64,000 bases of DNA from Dichetophora obliterata. Lineage: Eukaryota; Arthropoda; Insecta; Diptera; Sciomyzidae. The position numbers and the translations under genes were made by a program. The notes below the pieces were generated by a model that did not search any database, was not told the origin of the DNA, and saw only the letters and a program-made list of their open reading frames with translations. The stretch covers positions 174,873,266 through 174,937,265 of the forward strand of contig OY986435.1 of assembly GCA_963920525.1 (NCBI GenBank), written 5' to 3'. This document shows, piece by piece, positions 44,450 to 55,751 of the stretch. The stretch's first letter is position 1. Each line of letters starts with the position of its first letter.

Positions 44450-46105
44450 CCAAATATTAAGTTTGACAGATCGAATTTAATGTATTTTTTTTGGCGCGGT
44501 TTCTAAGGCATTCTCCAAATTTTAATTTAATTTTCTAATGAACAATAATTTTTTTAAATTTATTTTTAATGATTTTAGCTAGAAAGCAGTTTTCTAGAGA
44601 ATGCAGTATTCGCTTCTAGATCCTTGAGAATTACGGATTGCAGACTTAACGAACTGTTTTTAAATTTATTTAAGCTATAATTGTTGTTGTTTCTATCATG
44701 TCTAATTTTAAAAATAATAAAATAAATACTTGAAAAATATGTTTACGTCCTCAAACGTATTCTTATGAACGGTTTAAGATAAAAAACAATCACCAAACAA
44801 ATCGACAAACAAAAATCACCCTTTCATGTTTATTACTTACGAAAATTCGCTATGATTGACTTTAAAGGCTACCGACACAAAACTATCTAGTGAATATGTA
44901 TTAAAAACATACTGTAAAGAGTGTGAACATTAGCGCCGTGTTTAATTACTTTGTGACAAATGCAATAAAAACGAACAATTTTCTTGGAAACAATTTGCGT
45001 GAGACTTTTATTTTTAGTTATGTCGCCAACATGTTGCCAAGCACGTTGCTATTACTGCACTTGTTACTTATGACGTTTGACGTTTGCCAACGCGACATGT
45101 TTGAGCCATTTCGTTTCCACAAATAAATGCCCTTATGTTTATTTCATGAAAATAAAGTTAAAAATATGCAAAAATCATGCCAGTTAATAATGGAGCAGGA
45201 GGGGGTGGAGAGAGGCACACAGATAAAAATACAATTTAAGTGATTTTCAAAGTAAAAACGACAAAAAAAAAACTAAAAATCAGAGTAAAACTGCAATGTT
45301 GAAGAAGTTGAGTTGAGGAAGCATGCTTATCTGGCATGTAGTCCGGAAAGAGATGCACTTGGAAGTCAGGCCAAACAGCAGAAACAGAGAATAAAACCAA
45401 CAACTTGCAACAAGAGGCAAAAAGAAGCTGCAGGCAGCGTTAACACGGCAATAGCAAAAATGGAACTAAAGCGAAAACATTTAATTAGCTTAATGTTTTC
45501 TTTATTGTCAACTCCACGACGAATGCGATTCCGAATGCGAACCAAAACCTCATTCCTTTCTTCCATCGTCTGTCTGCGATTTTATTACATTCGCCACTTG
45601 GTTGCAGGAGCTCCACAAAATTATTTTGCAAGCATGTTGCCATTGTTGTTGTTCGTGTTGCTTATGTTGTCGTCAGCCAGCAGCAGCAGCAGTAGCATCC
45701 ATCCAGCTACAACAACTACATATTAGCAACCAGCTTGGAGTGCGCACGTTGTTGCGGAGGCTGAGGCCTCCTGTCGTCGACGCATAAATCACTTGAACTT
45801 GGTCGCACGAATTTGTCAACAGCAACAGAGCGTTTCAAATATTTGCTGGCAGATCGGAGATGAATGTGGCAACATTAAAAACTGTATTGAAATTAATTCT
45901 CGCACAAAACTTAGCAAATTCGATAAAAAATGCTAGCGGCACAACTTTATGACTTTATTAGACTCGGTAATGAATTTAATTAATTTAATGCATAGTTAAA
46001 GAGTGTGTTCCTAACGCAATCTCTTAATAGTTTTCGATCTTATTTTTGACATTCGAGGTTGAGTATTATGGGTAATTGAAAAAAGTTAGTGCGAACAACT
46101 GCTCC
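44450..46105. other. Host-like unique DNA, possibly intronic or regulatory
   Basis: GC-richer than the transposon blocks, with fly-style CAG/CAA/GTT runs (45675-45720). A 137-codon open frame at 45313-45726 reads as low-complexity, with a hydrophobic segment and an S-run, and has no recognised domain, so it is not called a gene. No exon signals are convincing. Confidence 0.4.
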
Positions 46106-46109
46106 AAAG

Positions 46110-46400
46110 ACAAAATAGGAAGTGTTTTTTGCACCGAATTGTGAAGTGTGATTAAAAATGGATCCATTACGACATCCCAAAGCCCAGAAAAACGTCAAAT
46201 AAGCCCGTAAATGCATCAAATTAAACGGCTAAGCCCAATATTCATGGCAAGAAGCTTATGACTTGCATTTGATAGAATCAGCTCGGAGTGATCTTCTGTG
46301 AGCTACTCCAGCCTAACAAAATTATTACTGAACTCACGACGCTATCAAAACACTGCTTCTTCTAGCAGTTATATTACAGTTCTCAAAAAGTTAAATATAT
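46110..46400 (+). pseudogene. mariner relic
   Basis: Plus strand reads KWIHYDIPKPRKTS, then after stops AKPNIHGKKLMTCI and NQLGVIFCELLQPNKIITEL, the stretch after the first catalytic Asp. Multiple stops; both ends missing. Confidence 0.75.
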
Positions 46401-46464
46401 GAGACTGTCAGAACTTCCATAATGGATGTTAGACTACAGATTAAGAGTTGCTATTTAGGTTTTG

Positions 46465-46540
46465 ACAACTTCACAGGAAGTACTTGTAAGACAACTTCAC
46501 AAGAAGTTGTAAGACAACTTCACAGGAAGTTGTAAGAATG
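46465..46540 (+). repeat. Three tandem self-complementary 23-26 bp units
   Basis: ACAACTTCACAGGAAGTTGT-type units, each nearly palindromic (ACAACTTC...GAAGTTGT), repeated three times with TAAG between them. Confidence 0.8.
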
Positions 46541-47078
46541 TTTAATGGTGACAAGAATTCGGTTCTGATAGCCGAATCGAGGAGGGGCCATTAAAACGCC
46601 TTTTCGACTGCCATATGCTATAAATCCTAATGTTGACAAATCGCAAAACAAATTTTGTGATAAAATTGTGAAAGTTAAATTTTATTTTTTTGAATTTTTA
46701 TTTAAAGCAGTTTCTTTCATTTCCCTTCACTGTTTGTGAAAAATCAGGTACTTATAAAACTGCCTCAATTTCGCTCAAAAACAAAAATTTTTATTCACGA
46801 CTTAATGATAATTAATTCCGATTTACTGCTAGTTTATCATACTTTATTTCTACTAACAGTGTTTTTATCCAGTTAAATTTCTTTTTAGTTTTTTATAAAG
46901 AATTGTTTACTTTTTGTCAACAAGCGCACTGCAATGTCAAAACTAAAATTAAGTTAATTGTCTTTTGTGGTTTTAGTATCCGCAGTAAAAGCGTGGAGAC
47001 CGTATTGAGGCTACAATAGCCGAATTTAAGTAACTTAAGACGCAAGAATTGAAAATTAGTTGTAATGCGTGTTTTGTA
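46541..47078. other. AT-rich DNA without recognisable genes
   Basis: Nothing specific seen. Confidence 0.4.
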
Positions 47079-47080
47079 TA

Positions 47081-48127
47081 GAGTGATACAAGTTTAAATC
47101 ATAATAAAACATAGTAATGTATTTTTAACATCAATGAAACAGACTTTTTTTGATAGACATTTTATGACATTAATGTTTAAATATGATTTTGGCCATGTGG
47201 CCGACACGGCTGGCATGTACAAGGCGCAATCTGGAACACCAATTTTCACAAACTTTTCGCAGCATTTGCGGCCGTATCTCTCCGATAACTCTTCGAATGT
47301 TGATTTCCAGGTGCTCAATTGCTTGTGGAACCACATATCAGCAAAATTAATGCCAGCCAATTGAGGTGAGAAAAAAACTTCGAATGGGCCAATGACTCCG
47401 CCATATGGGCCAATGACTCCGCCAGCCCATAAAGCGAACCAAACAGTAATTTTCTGTGGATGTTATGGTGTTTCGACAAAAGCTTGTGGATTCTCCTCAT
47501 TCCAAATATGACAATTCTGTTTATTCACGTACCCTTTCAACCAAAAATGGGTTTAATCGGAAAATTAAATTTTCCATGGAAATTTCAAATCAATATCAAT
47601 TTGTGCTTTAGCCCATTCGCCGAATTGGCGGTGCATACGATGGTCGTTTGGCTTTAATTCCTGCACAAGTTGATTCTTGAAAGGTTTTAAGCCAAGATCT
47701 TTTCGTAAAATCTTCCATAAAGTAGAAGGACACAACCCCAGTTGCTGAGAACGGCGACGAATTGATTGATTAGGATCATCTTCAATGCTTTCCTGTACAG
47801 CGGCTACAGATTCTTCAGTGCGCACTGTTCGGCGTCTCACGGGATGCACATTATCAGTAACAGTAAATGTGGTCGAAAACGATCTATTGTTCTTCGAATT
47901 AGCAGCTCTGAAGGACGATTATGTACGCCATAAAATGGACGAAGTGCACGATAAGTTTGACAAACAGAACCACTATTTTGATTAAAATTTTCCACAATTT
48001 GCACGCGTTGCTCTGGTGTAAGTTGATCCATAATGAAATGTCAAAGCAAACTTAACAAAAAACAACTATTAGCTGTTAAATGAGTGATCAAATAAAGCAG
48101 TGATGCCAACTCAAAGTTGTATCACTC
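47081..48127 (-). mobile_element. Decayed IS630/Tc1/mariner-related element, 1.05 kb
   Basis: GAGTGATACAA at the left and TTGTATCACTC at the right, each bordered by TA (47079-47080 and 48128-48129). It encodes a broken transposase on the minus strand. It seems internally shortened. Confidence 0.7.
47100..48031 (-). pseudogene. Transposase relic of an insect mariner-related family
   Basis: The N-terminus from 48031 reads MDQLTPEQRVQIVENFNQNS and RALRPFYGVHNRPSELLIRR, a helix-turn-helix region. The next frame (47849-47565) has RRRTVRTEESVAAVQESIED and RRRSQQLGLCPSTLWKILRK, a second DNA-binding unit, then LKPNDHRMHRQFGEWA. The catalytic region is mostly lost. A C-terminal frame (47360-47094) keeps ADMWFHKQ, where the family usually has a QQDGA-type catalytic block, with the Asp gone. 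This family is widespread in insects from my general knowledge; exact subfamily not assigned. Confidence 0.7.
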
Positions 48128-48129
48128 TA

Positions 48130-48685
48130 TTAGTGGCTTCAATACTGAATGTATCACAACGCTAAAAAATAGTTGTTTTGTTTTGTGATTATTTCAGATT
48201 CAATTAGGGTTATGAGAATTCTCATAAAGTTTTTGCAAGAAACTTTCAGCCAAGGTAACTTATTTTCATTTATAATAACTATAGTACTGCTATTAAAGCC
48301 TTAACTTTTTCATGGCAGCCGTATACGAAATTCAATAATTCCCTGAGTGTAGGGATCGCAACCAAGAATTGATGGAATTGATGCAATTTCTCTGAATAAA
48401 GCTTCGAAGTTACAAAAAATCTTAAAAAATTATTTGTACTCCAATACGTTGGCAGTTTGATAATTCAATGACTTTTTGAACTTTCCGCTTTGGTATTTTA
48501 AATAAACCATTGGTTCTGCCAGCTACCATCACTAAAAAGACTACTGTCAAATTTGGAGCAAGGCATTGAAAGATGACAACCTCGTGAATTTCGGCGAAAA
48601 TTTTAAAAAGGGAATTTCGTGTGCTTATCTAACATTATATTTTGCATAAAAAAACCATCATAGAAACCAATGAAAGGCTTATAAA
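48130..48685. other. AT-rich DNA without recognisable genes
   Basis: May contain decayed 5' mariner sequence near 48560-48690, but nothing firm. Confidence 0.35.
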
Positions 48686-48689
48686 TGCA

Positions 48690-48870
48690 ATGAGGACTCT
48701 GCAACACCAATAACAATGGTTAAGAAGTGGTTTACCGAATTTCGTTTTGATCGTGCTAGCATAACTGACGCGGAGCGTTCAGGTCGCCCAAAAGAGGTTG
48801 TCACGCCAGAAATCGTCGATAAAATTCAATTAATGATATTGGACGATCGGAGAATGAAAGTGTGAAAGGG
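48690..48870 (+). pseudogene. irritans-like mariner N-terminal relic
   Basis: Plus strand reads TMVKKWFTEFRFDRASITDA, ERSGRPKEVVTPEIVDKIQ and MILDDRRMKV before a stop. The ERSGRPKE linker and ILDDRKMKV-like block are typical of the irritans subfamily DNA-binding domain. No catalytic region follows. Confidence 0.75.
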
Positions 48871-49612
48871 AATGAAGCTGTGTATATTAAAAAAGCGGGT
48901 GCATCGCATTTTACATTAATAATTGGACATAAAAAAGGTATTCACGTAATGGTGACCGTGATTGCTTAGACTCGACCATAAGCGCAGCCATATCCACTTC
49001 AAAGTAGTGTTTGGCGATGTTCAACCGCAATCCGAAGGAGTTATTGCGCCAATGACGTCATCGACATGGCAAAAATCTATAAATTGGGCTGCAAAATGCT
49101 ATCCCATTCATCATATTTTTCAGGTACAGCTAGCTGTGTGCAAAAAAAGTGGTGCTATTATATTTAGACATGTTTTTATAAAAAAAAATTCTAGTCTAAA
49201 CATTTCGGAACTTGAAAGGCCATCATTATTTCTATATGCCTTTTCAACACTGGTTCCAAATATGTACTCAGCTTCCACCTTTAACGAGAAATTTTGAAGA
49301 TACAGGGTGTTTTACGGTTTTGGCGCGTACCTCGTATTATTGATCTAGAATCTAAACTACTCACAATAAAATAAAAAAATTGTATTTTGTATTTTAGAAA
49401 AAATAGCAAATGTTCCATCAAAATATCAACCAATGTCGTGCCAAGTGGTGTAGTGGAGCTAAAATCATCAGATCATCCAACAATATATCAACAAACTTTG
49501 TATTTTTTATTTTAGTGAATCTATAGTTCAAGCCGATTTTTACCATTTTTTAAGCACACAGTCTTAGCGCAATCATTATATAGAAAAAACATATGATAAG
49601 AAAAAATTTTAC
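48871..49612. other. Unassigned DNA
   Basis: A 111-codon open frame at 48962-49297 shows no recognisable domain. Otherwise AT-rich. Confidence 0.35.
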
Positions 49613-49614
49613 TG

Positions 49615-49815
49615 CCCCTACAAAGTGGAGGCGTCTCAGACTGCATATTACCGAACATTCACATAGATTGTGTTCTGGAGTTTCTTCCTCCTCCTCACAT
49701 AGTCTTCAGACATCTGATTCAGATAGACCCATGTTATTAAGATAGTATGTGAGTGAACAGTTAGCTATTAAGCAGCTTGTGAGGATTCTAAGGTCTGCTT
49801 TAGTTAGCTTGAGTA
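49615..49815 (-). pseudogene. LINE ORF2 C-terminal tail fragment
   Basis: Minus strand reads LTKADLRILTSCLIANCSL, TYYLNNMGLSESDV, then after a stop EEEEETPEHNLCECSVICSL. The MGL...C..C.EEEETPEH.LC.C pattern is the zinc-binding tail that follows the RNase H or thumb region in I/R1-type LINE proteins. Only this tail survives. Confidence 0.6.
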
Positions 49816-49819
49816 AATC

Positions 49820-51395
49820 TTGCGATTTAGCTTAACTGATAGTTCAAAATTATGCTGTTCGCCCTTTCCTTGCTCTTGAATCCCTCGTACCTAGAATTCA
49901 CTATGTAAAATTAACATGCAAATGAAATTTTTTGTAAATAAAAACATCTTCTAAAATATGCCTTAATTTTAATCGAATTTCGGGCCTCTTTTGACGGTCG
50001 ATAAAAAAAGCGATTAATATTTTTATTATTCATTTGTTTTATGTTTATTAATATTTAAAAAAATAAAAAAAATTTAAAAAATTTTTAATTGCAAAATTAC
50101 AGGCTGGTAGAATGGGGGGGTTGCTTTCATATTTCAATCCTCCTTGTCATCTAAAAAATAAGAATTTGTTAATTAGTAAGAATGTCGCTGTATCCCGGAC
50201 TAGAGAAAGAAAAATATATTTTTTCGCTGCTGAATAAGAAAAAAAGTAGTTTTTTGGCCTAATTTTCAAAGTCCTGAATTTTTAAAAAATTAACAACAAA
50301 ATTTTTTACATAATTCTACTTCGAGCCAAAGAGAAATACCCTAAAAAACCCACACCAAATTTAAAGTTTATCGGTCCATTTGAAATTGAGATATCATGTC
50401 AAACGCGTTGGAAAGCGCTTTAAAGTTTTTAGGTTTAGTTTCAGGCAGTATAACTGACGACACTAAATTGGCAATTACTTAAGGAGATATTCTTGAATAT
50501 AAAAACTGTAGAAAAATGAACAAAAATATTTTTTGATTTCTACACCTGAATAAAACTGCCTTAAATACAATTTTTTATCATGCTTTTAGTATTTTGTGCT
50601 ACACAAGCAAGAAAAATAACTGACTATGAGCCGTGATTTAAACAAAATTAATACCCTTGAATCAGCCAATCAGGACAATACAATACACAATCTATATCAG
50701 GCGGCCATAATAATCAACCCAACAAAATGTCGATTTGGCACGAAATGGCATTTACAGGCAAAGCTTGAGGTGGTATTGGTACCCGTTTTTATGGGAGTAC
50801 TTCAAACATTGTTGCTAATATTATTGCTAAATTGTAGATACTAATAACTGATGACCAAATCGAAATATATATTTTTTTCTATAATAGTAAATATGTCTAT
50901 GTAGTAATAGTCTATGTCAGTATGGCAAGCATTTAAGATAATTTTGAATTGCTCCGAAAGTGCCAGCAAAATTGTATCCAACTCGATGCCGCATTCAGTG
51001 CCAAATGCCAAAATATTCACATATACACAAACAATTAGTCAAAGGATGTGCAATACACAGAGGCCTACATATGGGCCTCTTTTAAATAATTAGCATTTGT
51101 TTAAATAGAATTATTGTCTGTATGTATGTATTTATTTGTGGATTTGAGTATGCGTACGTTTGTGTGAGAAGTGCTACAGCAAAAACATTGCTGCGTCGGG
51201 GTATTGTTATTAAATAATCGATAGCCAACGCAAAATTAATTTTCATTGCATTTGGTCATGCTATTCTTAAGGTTAGACAATGGTTTCCAAACCTTTACAG
51301 CGTGTCTACAACATATTTTCACAAAATTCAAGATTTTTAAATGTATTCTATAAGTTTAAATTTATTTTATTTTTATGTTAATTACTTTTTTTTCT
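49820..51395. other. Unassigned and partly host-like DNA
   Basis: TGTATGTATGTAT microsatellite at 51118-51130 and moderately balanced sequence at 50640-51250; no exon or repeat boundary that I can support. Confidence 0.4.
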
Positions 51396-51399
51396 CTAA

Positions 51400-51540
51400 A
51401 AATACTCTACTGTTTATTATTAATCGACTATAACTAAGAGAAACATTTTCTCTGAAAATAAGAAATATTTTACTGTTTATTATTCATCGGCTATAACTAA
51501 GAGAAACTTTTTCTTTGAAAATAAGAAATTTTTCTTCGAA
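51400..51540 (+). repeat. Tandem duplication of about 70 bp
   Basis: TACTGTTTATTATTAATCG...CTATAACTAAGAGAAAC...GAAAATAAGAAAT occurs twice in a row, starting near 51408 and 51471. Confidence 0.75.
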
Positions 51541-51589
51541 TCCATGGAAAAATGTTAGCTTTTATACTGACAAAAACCAGCAAACATTA

Positions 51590-51730
51590 TTACAATATAA
51601 TTAAGATTAAATTAAATTGAAAAAATACTACTATTTGGAGACTTGAAGCTCGGCCGCATGAGTGTAAGTCCGTCAGCTCATCCATTCGACCATCACAGTA
51701 GTTAAACAATCGTCGCTTATTTTGCTTCAT
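51590..51730 (-). repeat. tRNA-like segment, family member 2
   Basis: Diverged copy of 36690-36800: GATGGTCGAATGG for the A box and GAGCTTCAAGTCTC for the B box on the minus strand. The B box core is mutated. Confidence 0.6.
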
Positions 51731-53200
51731 TTAAAATCGTTTGCTTTGTAAGTTTTTTTAGAAGTATAAGAAAAGCATCCTTAAAATAAATAAAAACTTA
51801 CATGTATTTCTATGAAATATCCAAGTATTGTAACTTATATTTCTTCGAATTTAAGAAATCATGCTGTAGAATGTTGCAAGCGGAATTGATATCAGTACAG
51901 TTTTTCCTCAAATTATTTCTGCTTTTATACAATTTTTAGAAATTTAACTTTTATCATACCTTCATTTCTGATATTTAAGTAAAAACTTGTCTTTAAAACT
52001 AAGAAGCTGTTTTGATAACGTTGCAACGAATTCAAGACGTGAGATCGTTAAATAATGTAAAAATTATCTACATTAAAGAGAAACCTCTATAGAATATAGA
52101 AAAACCCATGATTGATGCTACACTTTCTTAATTTAGGGGAAGCCGATTTTTTTTTTGAGTGCAGGGAATGATCTGTACCATCCGTTTATTCGATGAAAAG
52201 TATTTTAAAACAAATTTTAATTGTTAAAAAATATATCGCTAGTGGATTGCTAGTGGTTTTTGTCAAGACTATGATAAAATAAAAATTAAATTTTTTTTTT
52301 TTTTTAAATTTGTCTCAATTGCTTACAAAAAAAAAACTATAACTGATTGAAAGTTTAAATCTTCTAGAATTTGCAAACGTAAGTTTCCCCTTTTTTCTCC
52401 GTCAAAAATACTGGATTGCTAGTAGAGAAGTCAATTAAGCCCCTTAAAGTTCCGGGATTGTCATTCCGGGATCCCGGGATTTTTAAATAAAATATTTCTA
52501 TTACAAATATTCATGTAAATTCAACCATTTCAATTTAAGTGGATATGAATGTAGAATAAGAAAAACCTTTTGCTGAGGCTAAAAAATAATGTTAGGACGA
52601 TGAGTGTGAATCGCTGGAGCAGAAACTTTGCAAAGTTTTAGAAGACTTTACAACTTAAGGAAGCCAGCTATGAATTTAAAAAATGTCAGATATTCTGACT
52701 TAAGAAATAATTTTTTTGTGGTGAAGGCAATCTTGATCAAAACTTACAAATTGCTTACGATTATCGTGCTATTCTTAATTTATCTTATTTATTATAAAGA
52801 TTATATTTAGATTATCTATTTCTCCAATTAGCATAGAATCGAAACGGTGCTTCTCATCAGCGGGTTATCTTTGTAATAATATCTGAACAAATCTCTCTAA
52901 TGAAAAATAAGACGGGATGATTATCTTAATATATAAAAATAATTCAAGCAAAAAATTTTATTTTAAAAAGTCTTTTCCAACCTTAATTTGCATTAAACAC
53001 AAAAAAACATGAAGACGGTGTCTACAAAAAAATTTTTAACATTTATATACAATAATAATACCTTAAAGTGTTCTGTATTTTATTTTTTAAGTTTGTTGAA
53101 TGTTAAATTAATACAATTTGCAAGTCATTAATATCATTGAATTTGTTTTGTGCTTATTATCAAAAAAGTTATTCACAATTTTGCGGTTTTGTGATTTTTT
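51731..53200. other. AT-rich DNA with CCGGGAT-rich patch
   Basis: 52460-52500 carries CCGGGATTGTCATTCCGGGATCCCGGGA-type motifs in pieces. A related patch is at 53408-53460 (AATCCCGGAATC, CGCGGGATTAG). These may be ends of a hAT-like MITE family; boundaries not resolved. Confidence 0.4.
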
Positions 53201-53204
53201 TGCC

Positions 53205-53945
53205 ATAGTTGAAACCACAATTATGAGCAACTTTTAAAACAGAATTTGTGGTTGGGAACCTTCCACTATAGCTTTTTGTTACTATGTAAATAAATTATTT
53301 ATCCGATTTGATATATTTTATTAATATAAGGCATAAAAAAGTTTAACTTGCATTTTGAGCTTCTTCCATTTTTGCAATTAGAAAATAAGTAGCAACTAGG
53401 GAGTCCAATCCCGGAATCTTTTCTCTATCGCGGGATTAGTTCGGGATTGAAAACTTTAAGTAAATATTTCAAAACGTTTTTAATACAATTTTTTATTATT
53501 TATTACTTGAAACTAAAAAATTTAAATTAATTCATTTATGAAGCAAAAAAACAAAACACATTAATGGTATTCACAATTGCGTTGTTTTCAGTGTAGTAAA
53601 AAAACCACGTAGTATTGATGCCACAGTTCACCGATTCGGTTTTTATATTTGTTGGTGTTTTACATGAAATCTCTAACAACCGAAAGTGTGGTAATTTAAA
53701 GTAGCCCAATGGTACGTTTAACGATCGTGGTTTTAAAGGTTCCATAGACAACTGATCGGTTGCCAGTTATTTTCTATTAACAAAAATGGAAGAAACTCAC
53801 AATGCAAGTTATACTTTTTTATGACATATATTAATAAAATGTATCAAATTGGATAAATAATTTATTTGCATAGTAACAAAAAGCTATAGTGGGAGGCTCC
53901 CAACCACAAGTTATATTTTAGAGGGTGCTCGTAACTGTTTTTTTT
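53205..53945. repeat. Foldback repeat with about 190-bp arms
   Basis: 53240-53395 (TTGTGGTTGGGAACC, CACTATAGCTTTTTGTTACTATG, AATTATTTATCC) is inverted at 53765-53915 with high identity. The middle (53400-53760) carries the CCGGGAT-type patch and no recognisable gene. Confidence 0.8.
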
Positions 53946-54230
53946 TACATAACAAATAACAACAGAATAATAATTATATACTTAACTATTTAAAATTTTA
54001 TAACTAAGATTATTATCATTTATGACAGAAATTCTCAACTCCAAAAATGATATCAATTATGTATTTTATTAGAGATTATGTTGACTTTCAAGAATTAATT
54101 ATCATGTGCAAGTCGCAGTAAAAAAGATATTTAAAACTATTGAAAATATTTTTTAAAAATGTGAGATTAATATAAAAATGAAGTTATGTGAAGTTAAGAA
54201 AAATATTTGAGTATCAATTGCTTAAAGGCT
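53946..54230. other. AT-rich spacer
   Basis: Nothing recognisable. Confidence 0.4.
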
Positions 54231-54234
54231 AATC

Positions 54235-55690
54235 TATTGGAGACTAATTTTATATGGTTGGGCAGTGAGTTCCGCAGCTATATTGCGCTAACAAAAAACA
54301 GTCTACTTGAGGCTGTATAATTAAAACGCGGTATTAAAAGATTCAGATTTCTACTTGATCTGCAGAACTGAAGTCTTGCAAAGAGATATCGTGGAGATTT
54401 CGAGTATATTATTTTATGCAAGAAAATGCAGTTCCTTGCTTCGAAAAGATTGTTCAGACTACGGCCAAGCAATCGCATGGAAAATGAGGAGACATGGTCA
54501 TGCATCTGCAGACCATAGACAAAGCGAGCGGTATAATTCAAGGCAACTAACAGTTTATGTGAGGATTTCGAGTCCAGCTTTTTATACATGACTTCTGAGT
54601 ACGTAACAATTGGCATTAAAATCTGCAGGTCAAGTTTACGTTTTGTTTTGGTGGGAAGAAACGGTGCAGTCATTCTTAACATTTTTAATACATAATCGAA
54701 CTTACTTGCACACATATTAATATGATCCTCGCAGGAAAGAGATGAATACAGGATAAAACCAAGGTTTTTCTTACAACTTTTAACTCAGCGTTATTTAGAA
54801 TAATCGGAGGAAACTCACGATTGAAGAAAGGTGTTTTGGTAATAGGCAAGACACATGATTTCGAGGGGTTTAGTGCAAGCATATTCTCCCTAGCCCATTC
54901 CACTACTAATTTTAAATCGTCATTTACTCTTGCGCACAAATCCTCAACAAGCCCTGTGGGTCTTGACATTATAAGTGTAAGTCATCAGCATAAGTATGCA
55001 TGGATACATTTTCACATTTCACAAAAATGCCATTGATGAACATGGCAAACAAGAGTGGTCCCAAGACTGACCCTTGAGGGACACCGCAAGAGATTTGCTT
55101 ATACGCAGATAAGTTGTTGCCTAAGCTGACTCTTTGGGACCTTCCATTTAAGTAACTACTTAAAAGGCGAGCTGGTGGCTCAGAAAATCCGAACTGCAAT
55201 TCAATTTTTTTGCTTAAGATATTATGGTTTACAGTGTCGAAAGCTTTAGAGAAATCGAGAAGGCAAAGTGAGGTCAGATCACCATTATCGAAGGGAGGAC
55301 AACAAGCTGATTGGTCTGAAGTCACCAGGCTCGCGTACATTTGCAATTTTCGCAACCGGAACCATTGTAGCCACCTTGCAGCTGGCAGGAAAGCACGAGG
55401 TCGTAATGCAATGGTTGATGATATGAGCAAGTGAACTGACCACATGGGGCAAAATAAGCTTAATGAACTTGATCGACACACCGTCTTCACCAATGGAATT
55501 CGAATTGATTTTTTTAATGCAGCATTTATAGCTCTAAAATTGAAATCATACGGTAACTCAACAGGCACTATGCTATTAATGTATTCGGCATTATCATCTC
55601 TCAACGAGCTCGTAGTGAAATAATCATTCAGTAGATTTGGATCAGTACGTCAAACTTCAGAGCCTTTATTGCAGATACCAATACTTTTTA
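54235..55690 (-). pseudogene. 5'-truncated LINE reverse transcriptase
   Basis: Minus-strand frames in order: LNDYF and SIVPVELPYDFNFRAINAAL (from about 55640), then IKLILPHVVSSLAHIINHCI, MVPVAKIANV and GDFRPISLL. After a frame change come LLDFSKAFDTVNHNILSKK, SCGVPQGSVLGPLLFAMFI and MHTYADDLHL (catalytic YADD near 54985), then VVEWARENMLALNPSKSCV, and a C-terminal piece ending near 54278. The segment between RPISLL and DFSKAF is shortened, losing the usual GFR block, so an internal deletion exists besides frameshifts. Jockey/I-superfamily by motifs; a different copy lineage from 19047-20960. Confidence 0.8.
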
Positions 55691-55751
55691 GATTTTTTCA
55701 TAATTGTTTAAAATTGTTTCTTATTTTATATCCTGACTTGTTATATCTTAA

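Noticed and set aside
45313..45726. 137-codon open frame as a host gene
   Set aside because: Low-complexity tail, no domain, no splice or promoter context, and composition like fly intronic DNA with CAG repeats.
48962..49297. 111-codon frame as continuation of the irritans-like mariner
   Set aside because: It has none of the mariner catalytic motifs in any frame.
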